DNA from: JANPCX01 sp050916095
GTDB taxonomy: Bacteria; Pseudomonadota; Gammaproteobacteria; Burkholderiales; Burkholderiaceae_C
DNA length: 64,000 bases
Assembly: GCA_050916095.1 (NCBI GenBank)
Contig: CP050901.1
Coordinates: forward strand, 4,278,001-4,342,000
Reading direction: 5' to 3'
The notes under the pieces: generated by a model
Databases searched by the model: none
What the model was told of the DNA's origin: nothing
The model's input: only the letters and a program-made list of their open reading frames with translations
Part shown: positions 38,913 through 47,891 of the stretch, in pieces
Numbering within the stretch: position 1 is the stretch's first letter
How the letters are laid out: each line of letters begins with the position of its first letter
Position numbers and translations under genes: made by a program

Positions 38913-41732
38913 ATGTCGACCCCGATCCCTCTTGACCCAAACGCCAGGCGTCTTGCGCTGCTGAGTGAGTTGAGTGTCCTGGGCACGCCGCCCGAAGACA
39001 GTTTCGACACCTTGGCTCGCTGCGCCGCCACGGCCACAGGCTGTTCGGTGGCTGTGCTGAGTTTGTTGGGAGAGGATCGTCTTTGGTTCAAAGCCACCTA
39101 TGGCGTGAGCGAAACGCATTGTCCCGTAGAGGGTTCGTTTTGCAGCCATGCTTTTGCGCACAACGATTTGTTTGTGGCGGCCCATGCGGCTGAAGATGTC
39201 CGTTTCAACCAGCACCCTTGGGTCATCGGGCCTAAACATCTGAATTTTTATGCCAGCGTGCCCGTGTTGATCGACGGCGTGCGTGTGGGGTCACTGTGTG
39301 TGATGGACACACAAACCTCAGAACTAACCTCCACCGCACAAGAGGTGCTGTGGCACTTGGCTAGGCTGGCCACAGGCTTGTTGGAAAGTCGTCGCCATCT
39401 CACCCAGCTGCAGCATGAGCGCCAACGCATGAGCGACTTCGCACGGGCTTCGGGTGACTGGATGTGGGAGGTCGATGCCGACTTTCGCTGCACATGGGTG
39501 TCGGATTCATTTGAAACCATCACCCAAATTCCTGTTCAACAAGTCATCGGAACGAGGTTGGCAGACGGCCCCCTGCTCAACGCACAAGGTGACGTATTGC
39601 CCGACACCACATTCTTGGGATTGCTGAAACAGCAGCGGGCGTTTGTCCGCATGACCACGCTGCGAGAAACACCGCGAGGTTGCATGCAGGTGTCGCGCAG
39701 TGCCGTTCCCCGCTTCGACGCCCAGGGCCGATTCGCGGGTTTTCGCGGCACGGCGAGCGACATTTCAGAATCTATTCGCATCCACAAACAACTGGCCTCA
39801 CAAGACGCTTTGCTGAGGCAGCTCTCGGCCCAGGTGCCGGGCATCATTTACCAGTACCACCAGCGGCCCGATGGCTTCGGGCGCTACCAATACGTCAGCG
39901 ATGCGGCACGTGCGATGCTGGGCATTGAACCGCCGAGTGAAACCGATTACCAGCCATACACCGAAGAGCGCCTGCCCTACCGCATGGTCCACCCGCAGGA
40001 CAAAAAGAAGTACCTGGAGAGTTTGCGCACCGCCGCGCAGACCGTTGAACCCTGGTTTTGCGAATACCGTTTGGTGTTGGCGGACGGACGCATTCTTTGG
40101 ATGGAGACACGCGCCACCGCGCAGCGGCAAATCGACGGCAGCCTGTTGTGGCACGGTTTTGCCACCGACATCACCGAGCGCAAACAAATTGAACTGGCCT
40201 TGCGCGAGGCCCAGGAACGTTTTGAATTGGCGTCGGAGGCTGCAGGCATCGGCCTGATGCGTTTGGATGTGGCCTCTGGGCTGCTGCATTTGGATCAACG
40301 CGCCTGCATCAACCATGGCTTGACGCAGCCAGGCATTGAGCTCCAACCAAAAGTTTGGCTCTCGCGCATCCACATTGACGACCGCACTGCGGTTGAAAAA
40401 GCCGCGTGGCATGCGTTCAAAAGTGGCGAGACCTTGGACGTTCGTTTTCGTGTGGTCTGGCCCAACGACCGGGTGGTTGTGCTGGAGGTGGTGGCACGCG
40501 GCACTTACCTGTTGGATGGCAAAGCAGCCGGCATGTCAGGCACCTGCCGCGATGTCAGCGCTGCGGTGCAGAACGAAAGCTTGCAGCGCGAGAAAGAGGC
40601 GGCCGAGCGCGCCAACCGTGCCAAGAGTGAATTCTTGTCGCGTGTCAGCCATGAGCTGCGCACCCCGCTCAACGGCATCCTCGGGTTCGCGCAGCTGATG
40701 CAACTGGACCGCGCCCAACCGCTGCAGGGTGACCAACAGCGGCGATTGGAGAGCGTGCTGCGCGCAGGAAGGCATTTACTCGACCTGATCAACGAGGTGC
40801 TCGACTTGAGTCGCATCGAAAGCGAAGACTTCCGTCTGAGCCTGCAACCGGTGAACTTGTCTGAGTCGGTCAACATTTGTTTGAACTTGGTTCAGCCCCT
40901 GGCAGACGGATCCGCAGTTCAATTGCCCACTACGGCATTGCCCGGATGCATGGTGCAGGCCGACCCACGGGCGCTGGAGCAGGTGCTGATGAATCTGCTC
41001 TCCAACGCCATCAAATACAACCGACCGCACGGCGCGGTGTACATCAGTGTGGGTGAAGAAGGCAAGCAAGTGGTGCTGTCTATACGCGACGAAGGTCTGG
41101 GCCTGTCAACAGAACAACAAGCGGCCCTTTTCCAGCCATTCAACCGTTTGGGTGCCGAGCGCACCCGCATTGAAGGCAGTGGTTTGGGCCTGGTGATTTC
41201 TCGCGACTTGGTGCGGGCCATGGGTGGCGCGTTGACGGTAGAAAGTCAGCTTGGACAAGGGGCAGTCTTCAGTCTGGTTTTGCCACTGGCCAGCGACACT
41301 GCGACCAAAGAAACCGCCCCCACTATGGCAAGAGAAAGTCCTGCGCCCCGGGGAGCACCAACCCAGCGATGCGTGCTTTATATCGAAGATGAGCCCATCA
41401 ATGTGATGTTGATGGAAGAGATTTTCCGCAGGCAACCCAGTTGGACCTTGCTCGCGGCCAGCGATGGCCAGCAAGGCTTGAGGCTGGCGCGAACACATCA
41501 ACCCGATCTGCTGCTGGTCGACATGAATTTGCCCGACATGAATGGCCTGCAGGTGCTGCAGCAGCTGCGAGCGGACGCCGCGACACGGCATTTGCGCTGC
41601 GTGGTGCTGTCGGCCGACGCCCTGCCCGACCAAGTATCGGCGGCGCTGGCTGCCGGTTTCAGCGACTACTGGACCAAACCAATCGACGTGCCCTTGGTCC
41701 TCGGCAAGTTGGCACAGTGTTTGGAAAGATAA
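38913..41732 (+). CDS. Hybrid sensor histidine kinase (GAF-PAS-PAS-PAS-HisKA-HATPase-REC)
   Basis: A 939-residue cytosolic kinase with no membrane helix. About residues 20-160 are a GAF domain (LGEDRLWFKATYGVSETHCP), ~170-300, ~320-445 and ~445-575 are PAS domains, and ~590-660 are the HisKA helices with the phospho-His in FLSRVSHELRTPLNGILG. About 700-810 are the ATPase (NLLSNAIKYN, DEGLGLS, GSGLGLVISRDL), and the C-terminal ~120 residues are a receiver (YIEDEPINVMLM, phospho-Asp in LLLVDMNLPDMNG, Lys in TKPID). No output regulator is adjacent. ATG 38913 is chosen because it starts the GAF-type leader PLDPNARRLALL; ATG 38868 is an alternative. Confidence 0.92.
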   Translation: MSTPIPLDPNARRLALLSELSVLGTPPEDSFDTLARCAATATGCSVAVLSLLGEDRLWFKATYGVSETHCPVEGSFCSHAFAHNDLFVAAHAAEDVRFNQHPWVIGPKHLNFYASVPVLIDGVRVGSLCVMDTQTSELTSTAQEVLWHLARLATGLLESRRHLTQLQHERQRMSDFARASGDWMWEVDADFRCTWVSDSFETITQIPVQQVIGTRLADGPLLNAQGDVLPDTTFLGLLKQQRAFVRMTTLRETPRGCMQVSRSAVPRFDAQGRFAGFRGTASDISESIRIHKQLASQDALLRQLSAQVPGIIYQYHQRPDGFGRYQYVSDAARAMLGIEPPSETDYQPYTEERLPYRMVHPQDKKKYLESLRTAAQTVEPWFCEYRLVLADGRILWMETRATAQRQIDGSLLWHGFATDITERKQIELALREAQERFELASEAAGIGLMRLDVASGLLHLDQRACINHGLTQPGIELQPKVWLSRIHIDDRTAVEKAAWHAFKSGETLDVRFRVVWPNDRVVVLEVVARGTYLLDGKAAGMSGTCRDVSAAVQNESLQREKEAAERANRAKSEFLSRVSHELRTPLNGILGFAQLMQLDRAQPLQGDQQRRLESVLRAGRHLLDLINEVLDLSRIESEDFRLSLQPVNLSESVNICLNLVQPLADGSAVQLPTTALPGCMVQADPRALEQVLMNLLSNAIKYNRPHGAVYISVGEEGKQVVLSIRDEGLGLSTEQQAALFQPFNRLGAERTRIEGSGLGLVISRDLVRAMGGALTVESQLGQGAVFSLVLPLASDTATKETAPTMARESPAPRGAPTQRCVLYIEDEPINVMLMEEIFRRQPSWTLLAASDGQQGLRLARTHQPDLLLVDMNLPDMNGLQVLQQLRADAATRHLRCVVLSADALPDQVSAALAAGFSDYWTKPIDVPLVLGKLAQCLER

Positions 41733-41742
41733 CGTCGGAGGC

Positions 41743-41768
41743 AAAAAAAGCCGGTGCGTTGCACCGGC
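41743..41768 (-). terminator. Rho-independent terminator of the H1/SWIB gene
   Basis: Stem GCCGGTGC / GCACCGGC (41750-41757 and 41761-41768) with a 3-base loop. On the minus strand it is followed by T7 (A7 at 41743-41749 on the plus strand). It lies 33 bases past the stop of the minus-strand gene at 41802, and may also stop transcription of the kinase gene from the other side. Confidence 0.85.
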
Positions 41769-41801
41769 CTGTTCCGCAGATTGAATCTGCAACTAAAGGC
41801 T

Positions 41802-42230
41802 TTACTTCAGGTGACCGTTGATCAGCTTGGTCATCTCGAACATCGAGACCTGGGCCTTCTTGAAGATTTCCTTCAGCTTGGCGTCGGCATTGATCATCGT
41901 GCGCTTGGCCTTGTCTTGAAGGTCGTTCTTCTTGATGTACTCCCACACCTTCTTGGTCACTTCTGTGCGGGGCACAGGGGTGGATCCAATGATGGCGGCC
42001 AAATGGGCGCTAGGGGTCATCGCTTTCATGAATGCCGCATTCGGCGTGCGTTTTTTGGCCGGAGCCTTTTTCGCAGCGACGGTCTTCACTGCCGCTTTTT
42101 TGGCCGGTGCAGCTTTCTTGGCAGCAGGAGCTGCTTTCTTAGCCGCCGGAGCTTTCTTCGCTGGAGCCGCCTTCTTGGCCGGTGCCGCTTTCTTCGCAGC
42201 GGGTTTAGCCGCTTTCTTTGCAGTTGCCAT
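41802..42230 (-). CDS. Histone H1-like tail fused to SWIB/MDM2 domain
   Basis: A 142-residue basic protein. Residues 1-65 are Ala/Lys/Pro repeats (units such as AAPAKKA), like eukaryotic H1 and bacterial nucleoid H1-like proteins. Residues ~70-140 are a SWIB domain (LAAIIGSTPVPRTEVTKKVW, IKKNDLQD). The tail should bind DNA, and the SWIB part may bind partners; together they suggest a nucleoid protein. The start ATG 42230 has GGAG 9 bases upstream. It is a one-gene unit with its own terminator. Confidence 0.9.
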   Translation of the reverse strand: MATAKKAAKPAAKKAAPAKKAAPAKKAPAAKKAAPAAKKAAPAKKAAVKTVAAKKAPAKKRTPNAAFMKAMTPSAHLAAIIGSTPVPRTEVTKKVWEYIKKNDLQDKAKRTMINADAKLKEIFKKAQVSMFEMTKLINGHLK

Positions 42231-42356
42231 TTTCAATTTCTCCATCAAGTAAATGGTTGATGTGCCGGGCTGGATGAAGGCCGCATGAGCCTTCGTTTGT
42301 TATGCCAGTCACCGTGCGGAGCGAATGGTACTGCGTGCGTTCATGCTTGAGAAGCG

Positions 42357-42391
42357 TTTTTCATAGGTAAAACCGCTTTTCTTCATAGGTA
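42357..42391. repeat. Short direct repeat upstream of the H1/SWIB gene
   Basis: TTTTCATAGGTA followed 12 bases on by TTCTTCATAGGTA, in the 256-base stretch between the PKHD hydroxylase and the H1/SWIB start. It may be an operator for the H1/SWIB promoter. Nothing else in the stretch is recognised. Confidence 0.35.
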
Positions 42392-42486
42392 GAGAGGGCT
42401 TTTGTGTCTCTCAGGCGTCATTCGATGTGCTTTGGCAGCACGCCCCTGAGGACGGCGGACTGCAAAACACAAGTGCGCGCGCTGCA

Positions 42487-43173
42487 TCAAACGTCGGCCC
42501 ACTGGCGCAAAAGGTTGTGGTACGTGCCGGTCAATCCGATGATGGCCGGGTCACTTTCACCGTGCGCTGTGCGCAACTGCATGAGGTGGGCGTCCATCTC
42601 GTAGAGCAAGCGCCTGTGCTCGCCGCTGCGCACCATGCTCTCAATCCAAAAAAAGCACGCCAGCCGTTCTCCGCGTGTCACGGGCTCCACGCGGTGCACG
42701 CTGGTGCCGGGATAAAGCACCATGTCGCCGGCCGCGAGCTTGACCGCTTTGGTGCCGAAGGTGTCCTCGATGACAAGCTCGCCGCCGTCATAGCTGCCCA
42801 GCTCGCTCAAGAACAAAGTGCAGGACAGGTCGGTACGCACACGTTCACCGCTGCCGGGGACATAACGCACGGCGTTGTCAACGTGATTGCCAAAGGCGTT
42901 GGTCTGTCCGGCATAACGGTTAAAGAGCGGCGGAAATACTTTTTTGGGCAAAGCGGCCGAGAAAAAAAGCGCATGCCGGTTCAGGGCCGCCAGCACCAGG
43001 GCTTGCAGGTGTTGGGTGGTGGCGCCGGATTGTTCCAACTGCTGATTGTTTTTGGCCTGCTTGGATTGCACGCCTGCGGTCACCCGGCCATCGCCCCACG
43101 TGGCTTGGGCCAATGCGGAGTGAACCTCACGCAACTCATCACCGTGAAGAACTTGTGGAATGTGCAGCAGCAT
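42487..43173 (-). CDS. piuC: PKHD-type Fe(II)/2-oxoglutarate hydroxylase (PiuC/YbiX)
   Basis: A 228-residue 2-oxoglutarate-dependent dioxygenase, normally induced with siderophore receptors under iron limitation. The Fe ligands are visible: FGNHVDNAVRY (HxD) and GTSVHRVEPV, with Arg in the C-terminal TRGERLACFFWIES for 2OG. The start is set at ATG 43173 (LLHIPQVL), and ATG 43179 is equally possible. It is 12 bases downstream of the siderophore receptor gene and closes the iron operon. Substrate unknown; a role in siderophore processing is commonly suggested. Confidence 0.9.
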   Translation of the reverse strand: MLLHIPQVLHGDELREVHSALAQATWGDGRVTAGVQSKQAKNNQQLEQSGATTQHLQALVLAALNRHALFFSAALPKKVFPPLFNRYAGQTNAFGNHVDNAVRYVPGSGERVRTDLSCTLFLSELGSYDGGELVIEDTFGTKAVKLAAGDMVLYPGTSVHRVEPVTRGERLACFFWIESMVRSGEHRRLLYEMDAHLMQLRTAHGESDPAIIGLTGTYHNLLRQWADV

Positions 43174-43185
43174 GGACATCCACCC

Positions 43186-45483
43186 TCAAAACTTGGCCGC
43201 CATCGTCAACTGCAGCGTGCGCGGTTTGCCTGGCACATAGTGACCTCGGTAAAGCGTGTCGGCATAGTGTTTGTCGGTGATGTTGGTGACGTTGAACTTG
43301 AAACTGACGTCTTTCATGGTGTATTCCACGAGAAGGTCCGCAGTCGCAAAACCCGGCGCTTTGAACGCCGTGATGCCTTGCGGTGTGTCGCTGCTGCGCA
43401 GGTTCAGGCCGCCGCCAATTCGCCACTGGGGCGTGATTTTGTAAGTGGTCCACACGGTGCCGGTGTGTTTGGGCGTGAGACCGGGACGTGCGCCGACCGT
43501 CTCTCCGGCAGGCGCAGCCGCCGAGGCTTTGTCCACTTCGGCGTCGGGAATGAAGGCATACGACAAGTAAACCTCCCAGGCGGGGGTGATGCGGCCTGAC
43601 ACGTCCAGCTCCAAACCTGCGGCGTGGCGCTGGCCCGACAGCACGTAATTGCAGGCGTTGACGGAATCAGCGTCACGGTTGCGTTCGTTGTATTTGGTGG
43701 TGTGGAAGAGGGCGGCACGCGTGCTGAGATTGCCGCTGGCCGAATCAAGCTTGGCACCCAGCTCCAGGTTGCGGCTGGACTCGGGCGCTACCTTGGCATT
43801 GCCGGCGTCGAACTGGTAGGTGTCACCGGACGTATTGAATGAAGTGCCATAGGAGAAGTGGTAGGAGCTCAGCGCCGTGGGTTGGTAGAGCACACCGAAC
43901 CGTTTGCTCCACAACGAGTCGGTGCGCGACAGCTGGGTCGCAGGTGCCACTGAACACGGATTGGCAGTGTTCTGCGCCACGGCCACATTGGTGTACTGGC
44001 CTTCAAAGCGATCCCAGCGCAGGCCCGCCAGCATCTTCCACTTGGGGGCGATTTGCACCAGGTCTTGGAAGTAAATGCCCAGGGCCTTCGCATCAAACGT
44101 TCGGTTGACGGAGGTGAGGCGCTGCGCCTCGTCCACCGTGGCACCGTCGTCTGGTGTACCCACACGGGTCACGGGCTTGGTCAGCACCACGCCGGTGGGC
44201 AAGGTGGCGGCGAAGTTGCGGAATTCTTCGTGCGCCAGATCAACGCCCGATTGCACGGAGTGCGCCAAACCACCCCACTGAAATTTGCCGCTGTAGTCGC
44301 TTTGCAGATAGCGGGTGTCCATGTCTTGAATTTTCAAGTTGGTGCCACGTGTGAGGACGCTGTCAGGCCCGAAGGTGTCGGAGGTGACGGCTCGGCCACC
44401 GGGTTGTTGGGCAGCGGGGGCAAACCGAATGGCGCTGGCACGCTGATCGCGCTCATAGCTGCCCGCGCGGAAGGTGGTTTTGAGTTCGCCTTGATTGGTG
44501 CCAAAGCGATGCAAATGGCTCAAGGTGCCATAGGTGGTGCCACCCGCGCTGTAGTCACTTTTCATGCCGTAGTAGTTTTGGGGGTCGGTGTTCCACAGGC
44601 GGTTGCCGCCCGACGCGCCGGGCGTGATCCAGGGCAGGCCGTAGTGGATGCCGTTGTCGTTGTCCAGGTCATAAAGGCTGGCCAACAACTCATCGCTCGT
44701 GCCGATGCCCAGCCGCACACTCGGTGCGATGCCTTTTTTGCGGACTTTCACGCCGTTGTTGTCGGCCTCGGTGCTCATGGCGTTGATGCGAAGTGCAGCG
44801 TTCTCGCCAACGCGCAGGTTGAAGTCGCCGCCCAAGCGCCGGTAGTTGCCACTTCCTCCGGTGATGGCCACCTCGTGGCCTTTGTAAATCGTCGGTTCTT
44901 TGCTGACCTGGTTCACTGCGCCGCCAGTGGAACCTCTTCCAAACAACATGGAGGCCGAGCCGCGAAGCACCTCCACGCGGTCGTTGTTGAAGGTGTCTCG
45001 CTCATAAAAGGCGGGGTCGCGCAAACCATCGATGAAGATGTCGCCCGTGGCTTGCAGCGAGAAGCCACGCAAGCGGATGTCTTCTTCCCCGCCTTCAGCC
45101 GCCTGGAAGGAGATGCCGGCGGTGTTGCGCAGGGCATCTTTGAGGGTGTCGAGGTTGCGGTCGTCGATCAACTTTTCAGTGACGACGGTGATCGACTGCG
45201 GAATGTCGCGCAGTTCTTGTTGGCCTTTGCCGATGCGGGAATCAACGGCTTGGTAGGTGGACTTGCCCGAGGTCTCGGCTTGGGCCTTGACCTTCACAGG
45301 GGCGAGTGTGGCCTCAGCCTGTGCGCGGCTTGTTGGTTCTGTGGCCGTTTGTGCGTACACGGGCGCAACCAAGCACCCCAAACCCACGCCCGCCGCCAAA
45401 GCCCCCAGGGGCAAGACCGCCGAGGTGGTGCGGCGAGATTTTTGAAATGCATCAACGGGTGCAAGAGAAGTTGGCTTTTTCAT
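43186..45483 (-). CDS. TonB-dependent siderophore receptor (Fiu-like)
   Basis: A 765-residue outer-membrane receptor. Signal peptide with AGVGLGCLVAPVYAQ, then a plug domain (RDIPQSITVVTEKLIDDRNL, GDIFIDGLRD, VEVLRGSASMLFGRGSTGGA), and a 22-strand barrel ending in the aromatic LQLTMAAKF. The plug pattern is that of catecholate receptors (Fiu/Cir group). Energy comes from the tonB-exbBD genes encoded just upstream in the same orientation. ATG 45483 is chosen over TTG 45495. Confidence 0.93.
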   Translation of the reverse strand: MKKPTSLAPVDAFQKSRRTTSAVLPLGALAAGVGLGCLVAPVYAQTATEPTSRAQAEATLAPVKVKAQAETSGKSTYQAVDSRIGKGQQELRDIPQSITVVTEKLIDDRNLDTLKDALRNTAGISFQAAEGGEEDIRLRGFSLQATGDIFIDGLRDPAFYERDTFNNDRVEVLRGSASMLFGRGSTGGAVNQVSKEPTIYKGHEVAITGGSGNYRRLGGDFNLRVGENAALRINAMSTEADNNGVKVRKKGIAPSVRLGIGTSDELLASLYDLDNDNGIHYGLPWITPGASGGNRLWNTDPQNYYGMKSDYSAGGTTYGTLSHLHRFGTNQGELKTTFRAGSYERDQRASAIRFAPAAQQPGGRAVTSDTFGPDSVLTRGTNLKIQDMDTRYLQSDYSGKFQWGGLAHSVQSGVDLAHEEFRNFAATLPTGVVLTKPVTRVGTPDDGATVDEAQRLTSVNRTFDAKALGIYFQDLVQIAPKWKMLAGLRWDRFEGQYTNVAVAQNTANPCSVAPATQLSRTDSLWSKRFGVLYQPTALSSYHFSYGTSFNTSGDTYQFDAGNAKVAPESSRNLELGAKLDSASGNLSTRAALFHTTKYNERNRDADSVNACNYVLSGQRHAAGLELDVSGRITPAWEVYLSYAFIPDAEVDKASAAAPAGETVGARPGLTPKHTGTVWTTYKITPQWRIGGGLNLRSSDTPQGITAFKAPGFATADLLVEYTMKDVSFKFNVTNITDKHYADTLYRGHYVPGKPRTLQLTMAAKF

Positions 45484-45588
45484 ATCAAAACTCAAGGGGT
45501 TGTTTCGCGGACAAAAGAGTGGCTGAGAGGGGCTGCAACAGCAGCTCCTCCTGGCGGCGCAAGGGGTGGGGCTGACGGAACTGACGCT

Positions 45589-46008
45589 TCAGGGTTCGCC
45601 AGGCAGGCTCACAAAACCCACCTTGTGCAAACCTGCGTTGGATGCGTCTGCCAAGGTTTGCGCAACTACGCGGTAGGCCACCGCTTGGTCGGCACGCAGG
45701 TGCACTTCGGGTTGCGGTTGCTTCAAAGCAGCCGCGCCAAAACGTTCCACCGTCAGTGCGCGGCTGAGGCGCTCGCCGTTCCAGTAGCGCTCGCCTTGCG
45801 CATCAATGGCGAACTCAATTTTTTCGACCGGCGCTGTGTTCGTTTGGCTGCTGGCCTGGGGCAGTTCCAGCTTCACCGCATGGGTGAGCAGCGGCGCAGT
45901 GACGATGAAGATCACCAGCAGCACCAGCAACACATCGATCAAAGGCACCATGTTGATATCGGCGACAGGTTGTGCGCTGCGGTGCCCATCAAAGCTGGCG
46001 AAACTCAT
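45589..46008 (-). CDS. exbD: ExbD-type biopolymer transport protein
   Basis: A 139-residue protein with one N-terminal membrane helix containing the essential Asp in ADINMVPLIDVLLVLLVIF, then a periplasmic domain. It forms the proton channel with ExbB and drives TonB. It starts 12 bases after the exbB stop. Confidence 0.95.
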   Translation of the reverse strand: MSFASFDGHRSAQPVADINMVPLIDVLLVLLVIFIVTAPLLTHAVKLELPQASSQTNTAPVEKIEFAIDAQGERYWNGERLSRALTVERFGAAALKQPQPEVHLRADQAVAYRVVAQTLADASNAGLHKVGFVSLPGEP

Positions 46009-46020
46009 GGCAGCGTCTCC

Positions 46021-46836
46021 TCAAACCTGCGCCGCGCGTGGCGGCAAACGCTGCACCTTGGCGGGCGTTGGCACGCTGTTGGCATCGGTTGTTAACCGCG
46101 CACGGCTTGCCGCACCGCCACCCAAGGCATGCCCCATGGCGACCAAGGTGTGCAGCTCGTAGGCGAAGGCATCGAGCTGGGCGGCCAGCACGCGGTTGGA
46201 TCGGGTGAAAGCGTTGTAGGCCATGACAGCGGGGATGGCCACGGCCAGCCCGAGGCCGGTCATGATGAGGGCCTCGCCCACCGGGCCTGCCACTTTGTCG
46301 AGCGTGCCCGCACCAGTCAAACCAATGTTCACCAAGGCTTGGTACACGCCCCAGACCGTGCCGAACAAGCCCACAAAGGGCGCCGTCGCGCCGACCGTGG
46401 CCAGTACCGTCAAACCCGCCTCCATGCCCAAGACGATGCCGTCGAGCGTTTTTTTGATGGTGCGGGTGACAAAGTCGCTGGCCGATCCTGCTTCAGCCAA
46501 GCGCGAGGCCCCATGCGCCGCGTGATGGGCCTGCGCCTGCAAGGCTTGCTGCGTGAGCAAAGAAAACGGGTCGCGATGACGAGTGGTTTTGAGCTCGTCG
46601 GCGACATCGTCGATGGAGGGCGCATTCCAAAAACGCAACAAAAATGCCGCACCACGTTTTTTAGCCAGCCAGCGCTCAACCATGCGCAGCACGATGAGGG
46701 TCCATGACAACACCGACATCAGCAACAGCACCACCAACAAGGTGCGGCCCAGCGCGTCGGCGTGCGACAAAAAATGACCCACGCCCAACACAGCGGGTGA
46801 AGACGACGTTGCTTGGTTCAGGGTTTCAGGGGTCAT
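46021..46836 (-). CDS. exbB: ExbB-type MotA/TolQ/ExbB proton channel protein
   Basis: A 271-residue protein with three membrane segments: one at about residues 30-50 (LLVVLLLMSVLSWTLIVLRM) and two in the conserved C-terminal half (GLTVLATVGATAPFVGLFGT and GLGLAVAIPAVMAYNAF). It energises TonB together with ExbD. Its start overlaps the tonB stop by 4 bases (ATGA). Confidence 0.95.
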   Translation of the reverse strand: MTPETLNQATSSSPAVLGVGHFLSHADALGRTLLVVLLLMSVLSWTLIVLRMVERWLAKKRGAAFLLRFWNAPSIDDVADELKTTRHRDPFSLLTQQALQAQAHHAAHGASRLAEAGSASDFVTRTIKKTLDGIVLGMEAGLTVLATVGATAPFVGLFGTVWGVYQALVNIGLTGAGTLDKVAGPVGEALIMTGLGLAVAIPAVMAYNAFTRSNRVLAAQLDAFAYELHTLVAMGHALGGGAASRARLTTDANSVPTPAKVQRLPPRAAQV

Positions 46837-47618
46837 CTTGATCGCTCCAACTCAAAGGGGAAAGGAATGCGAGCCCAGCCTGCGGTGGCCTGGCCGTTCT
46901 CCGTGTAGGGGACAAAGCGGGCTTGCTGAACTGCGGTGACGGCGGCTTCGTCCAAGCGCACAAAGCCCGAGCTTTGGGCCACTTGCACCGTGCGCGGCAG
47001 CCCGGTTTCGTCCACAAACACCCGCACCACCACCGTGCCGGATTCACCCAAACGGCGGGAGGCGGTTGGATAGGTGGGTGTGGGCGGTTCGATGTAACGA
47101 ACCATGGAAGGTGGGATCAGTTTCGGCGGTGCCGGTTGCAGTGGCGCGAGAGCGATAGGCGACGCATCTGTCGTGGTGGCGGAAGAAAACGCTGTCGTTG
47201 CACTTGCCGATCCGCCTTCCTGTGGCGCCTGCAATGGGGCGGGGAGCTCCATGGCGACCATTGGTTTTGCAAGAGGGGGCTGCGTCTGCGCAGCAGCCGA
47301 CTGCGGCATCGAGACGACCGCACGCTGACGTGCAACAGCGGGTATCGCTTGAGCAGGCACCACGGTGGGCGTGGACAGATCGACCCAACTCACCGACAAC
47401 GCGGACTGAGCAGGCACAGCCAATGGCGCGGCCTCCACGGTCCGCAAAACCCAAACGCCCCAGGCGTGCAGTGCCAGCACCAGACCCATCACCCACCCTG
47501 CAAGCCACGGGCGGGCCATCCAATCAATGTGGGGCCGATGCGCTGCAGCAGCTACAGGATGGGAAAGGGCAATGGAAGGCAAAACGGTCTCCGCCGATCG
47601 TGAATGCCGTGATGGCAC
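46833..47618 (-). CDS. tonB: TonB energy transducer
   Basis: A 261-residue protein with an N-terminal membrane helix (WLAGWVMGLVLALHAWGVWV), a periplasmic Pro/Ala-rich spacer, and the C-terminal TonB domain with YIEPPTPTYPTASRRLGESG and GTVVVRVFVDETG. It reaches across the periplasm to outer-membrane receptors such as the one encoded downstream. It is the first gene of the operon, behind a Fur-box-like site. Confidence 0.93.
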   Translation of the reverse strand: MPSRHSRSAETVLPSIALSHPVAAAAHRPHIDWMARPWLAGWVMGLVLALHAWGVWVLRTVEAAPLAVPAQSALSVSWVDLSTPTVVPAQAIPAVARQRAVVSMPQSAAAQTQPPLAKPMVAMELPAPLQAPQEGGSASATTAFSSATTTDASPIALAPLQPAPPKLIPPSMVRYIEPPTPTYPTASRRLGESGTVVVRVFVDETGLPRTVQVAQSSGFVRLDEAAVTAVQQARFVPYTENGQATAGWARIPFPFELERSR

Positions 47619-47646
47619 GGCAAGATGTTGGAGACGCTATTCTATA

Positions 47647-47661
47647 TGAGAACGATTCGCA
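47647..47661. promoter_or_regulatory. Candidate Fur box upstream of tonB
   Basis: TGAGAAC-G-ATTCGCA matches the 7-1-7 Fur consensus (TGATAAT-n-ATTATCA) at 10 of 14 positions. It lies 29 bases before the tonB start, where it would block transcription of the whole iron operon when iron is plentiful. Function is inferred from position and from the genes it controls. Confidence 0.6.
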
Positions 47662-47697
47662 TTTGCAATAGTGGCATATCGGCGTTCTACCTATTGG

Positions 47698-47813
47698 GGC
47701 TTACATGAATTGCGACACCACACACCGTTCGGGCTGAGCCCGTCGAAGCCAGCGCGTGCGTCGATACAGGCCCTTCGACAGGGCGAACGGTGTGGGATGT
47801 CATGTTGATGGAA
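47698..47813. repeat. Dispersed repeat, copy 4
   Basis: Left flank GGCTTACATGAATTGCGACA, then CACACACCGTTCGGGCTGAG, CGTCGAAGCCAGCGCGTGCG, GGCCCTTCGACAGGGCGAAC and the closing GGTGTGGGATGTCATG. It is the best-preserved full-length copy together with copies 6 and 7. It sits between the tonB promoter and the dabA 3' end, and no gene is seen in 47662-47891. Confidence 0.8.
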
Positions 47814-47891
47814 ACCGCTGTAAGAGGCTGGTCCGCCTGAGTCTTGCTTGCGTCGAATGCTTCCACAGTTTTTATTGCACCCCACATCGAA

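Noticed and set aside
44053..46095. A 680-codon open frame on the plus strand opposite the receptor and exbD genes
   Set aside because: It crosses three well-supported minus-strand gene regions and shows no domain.
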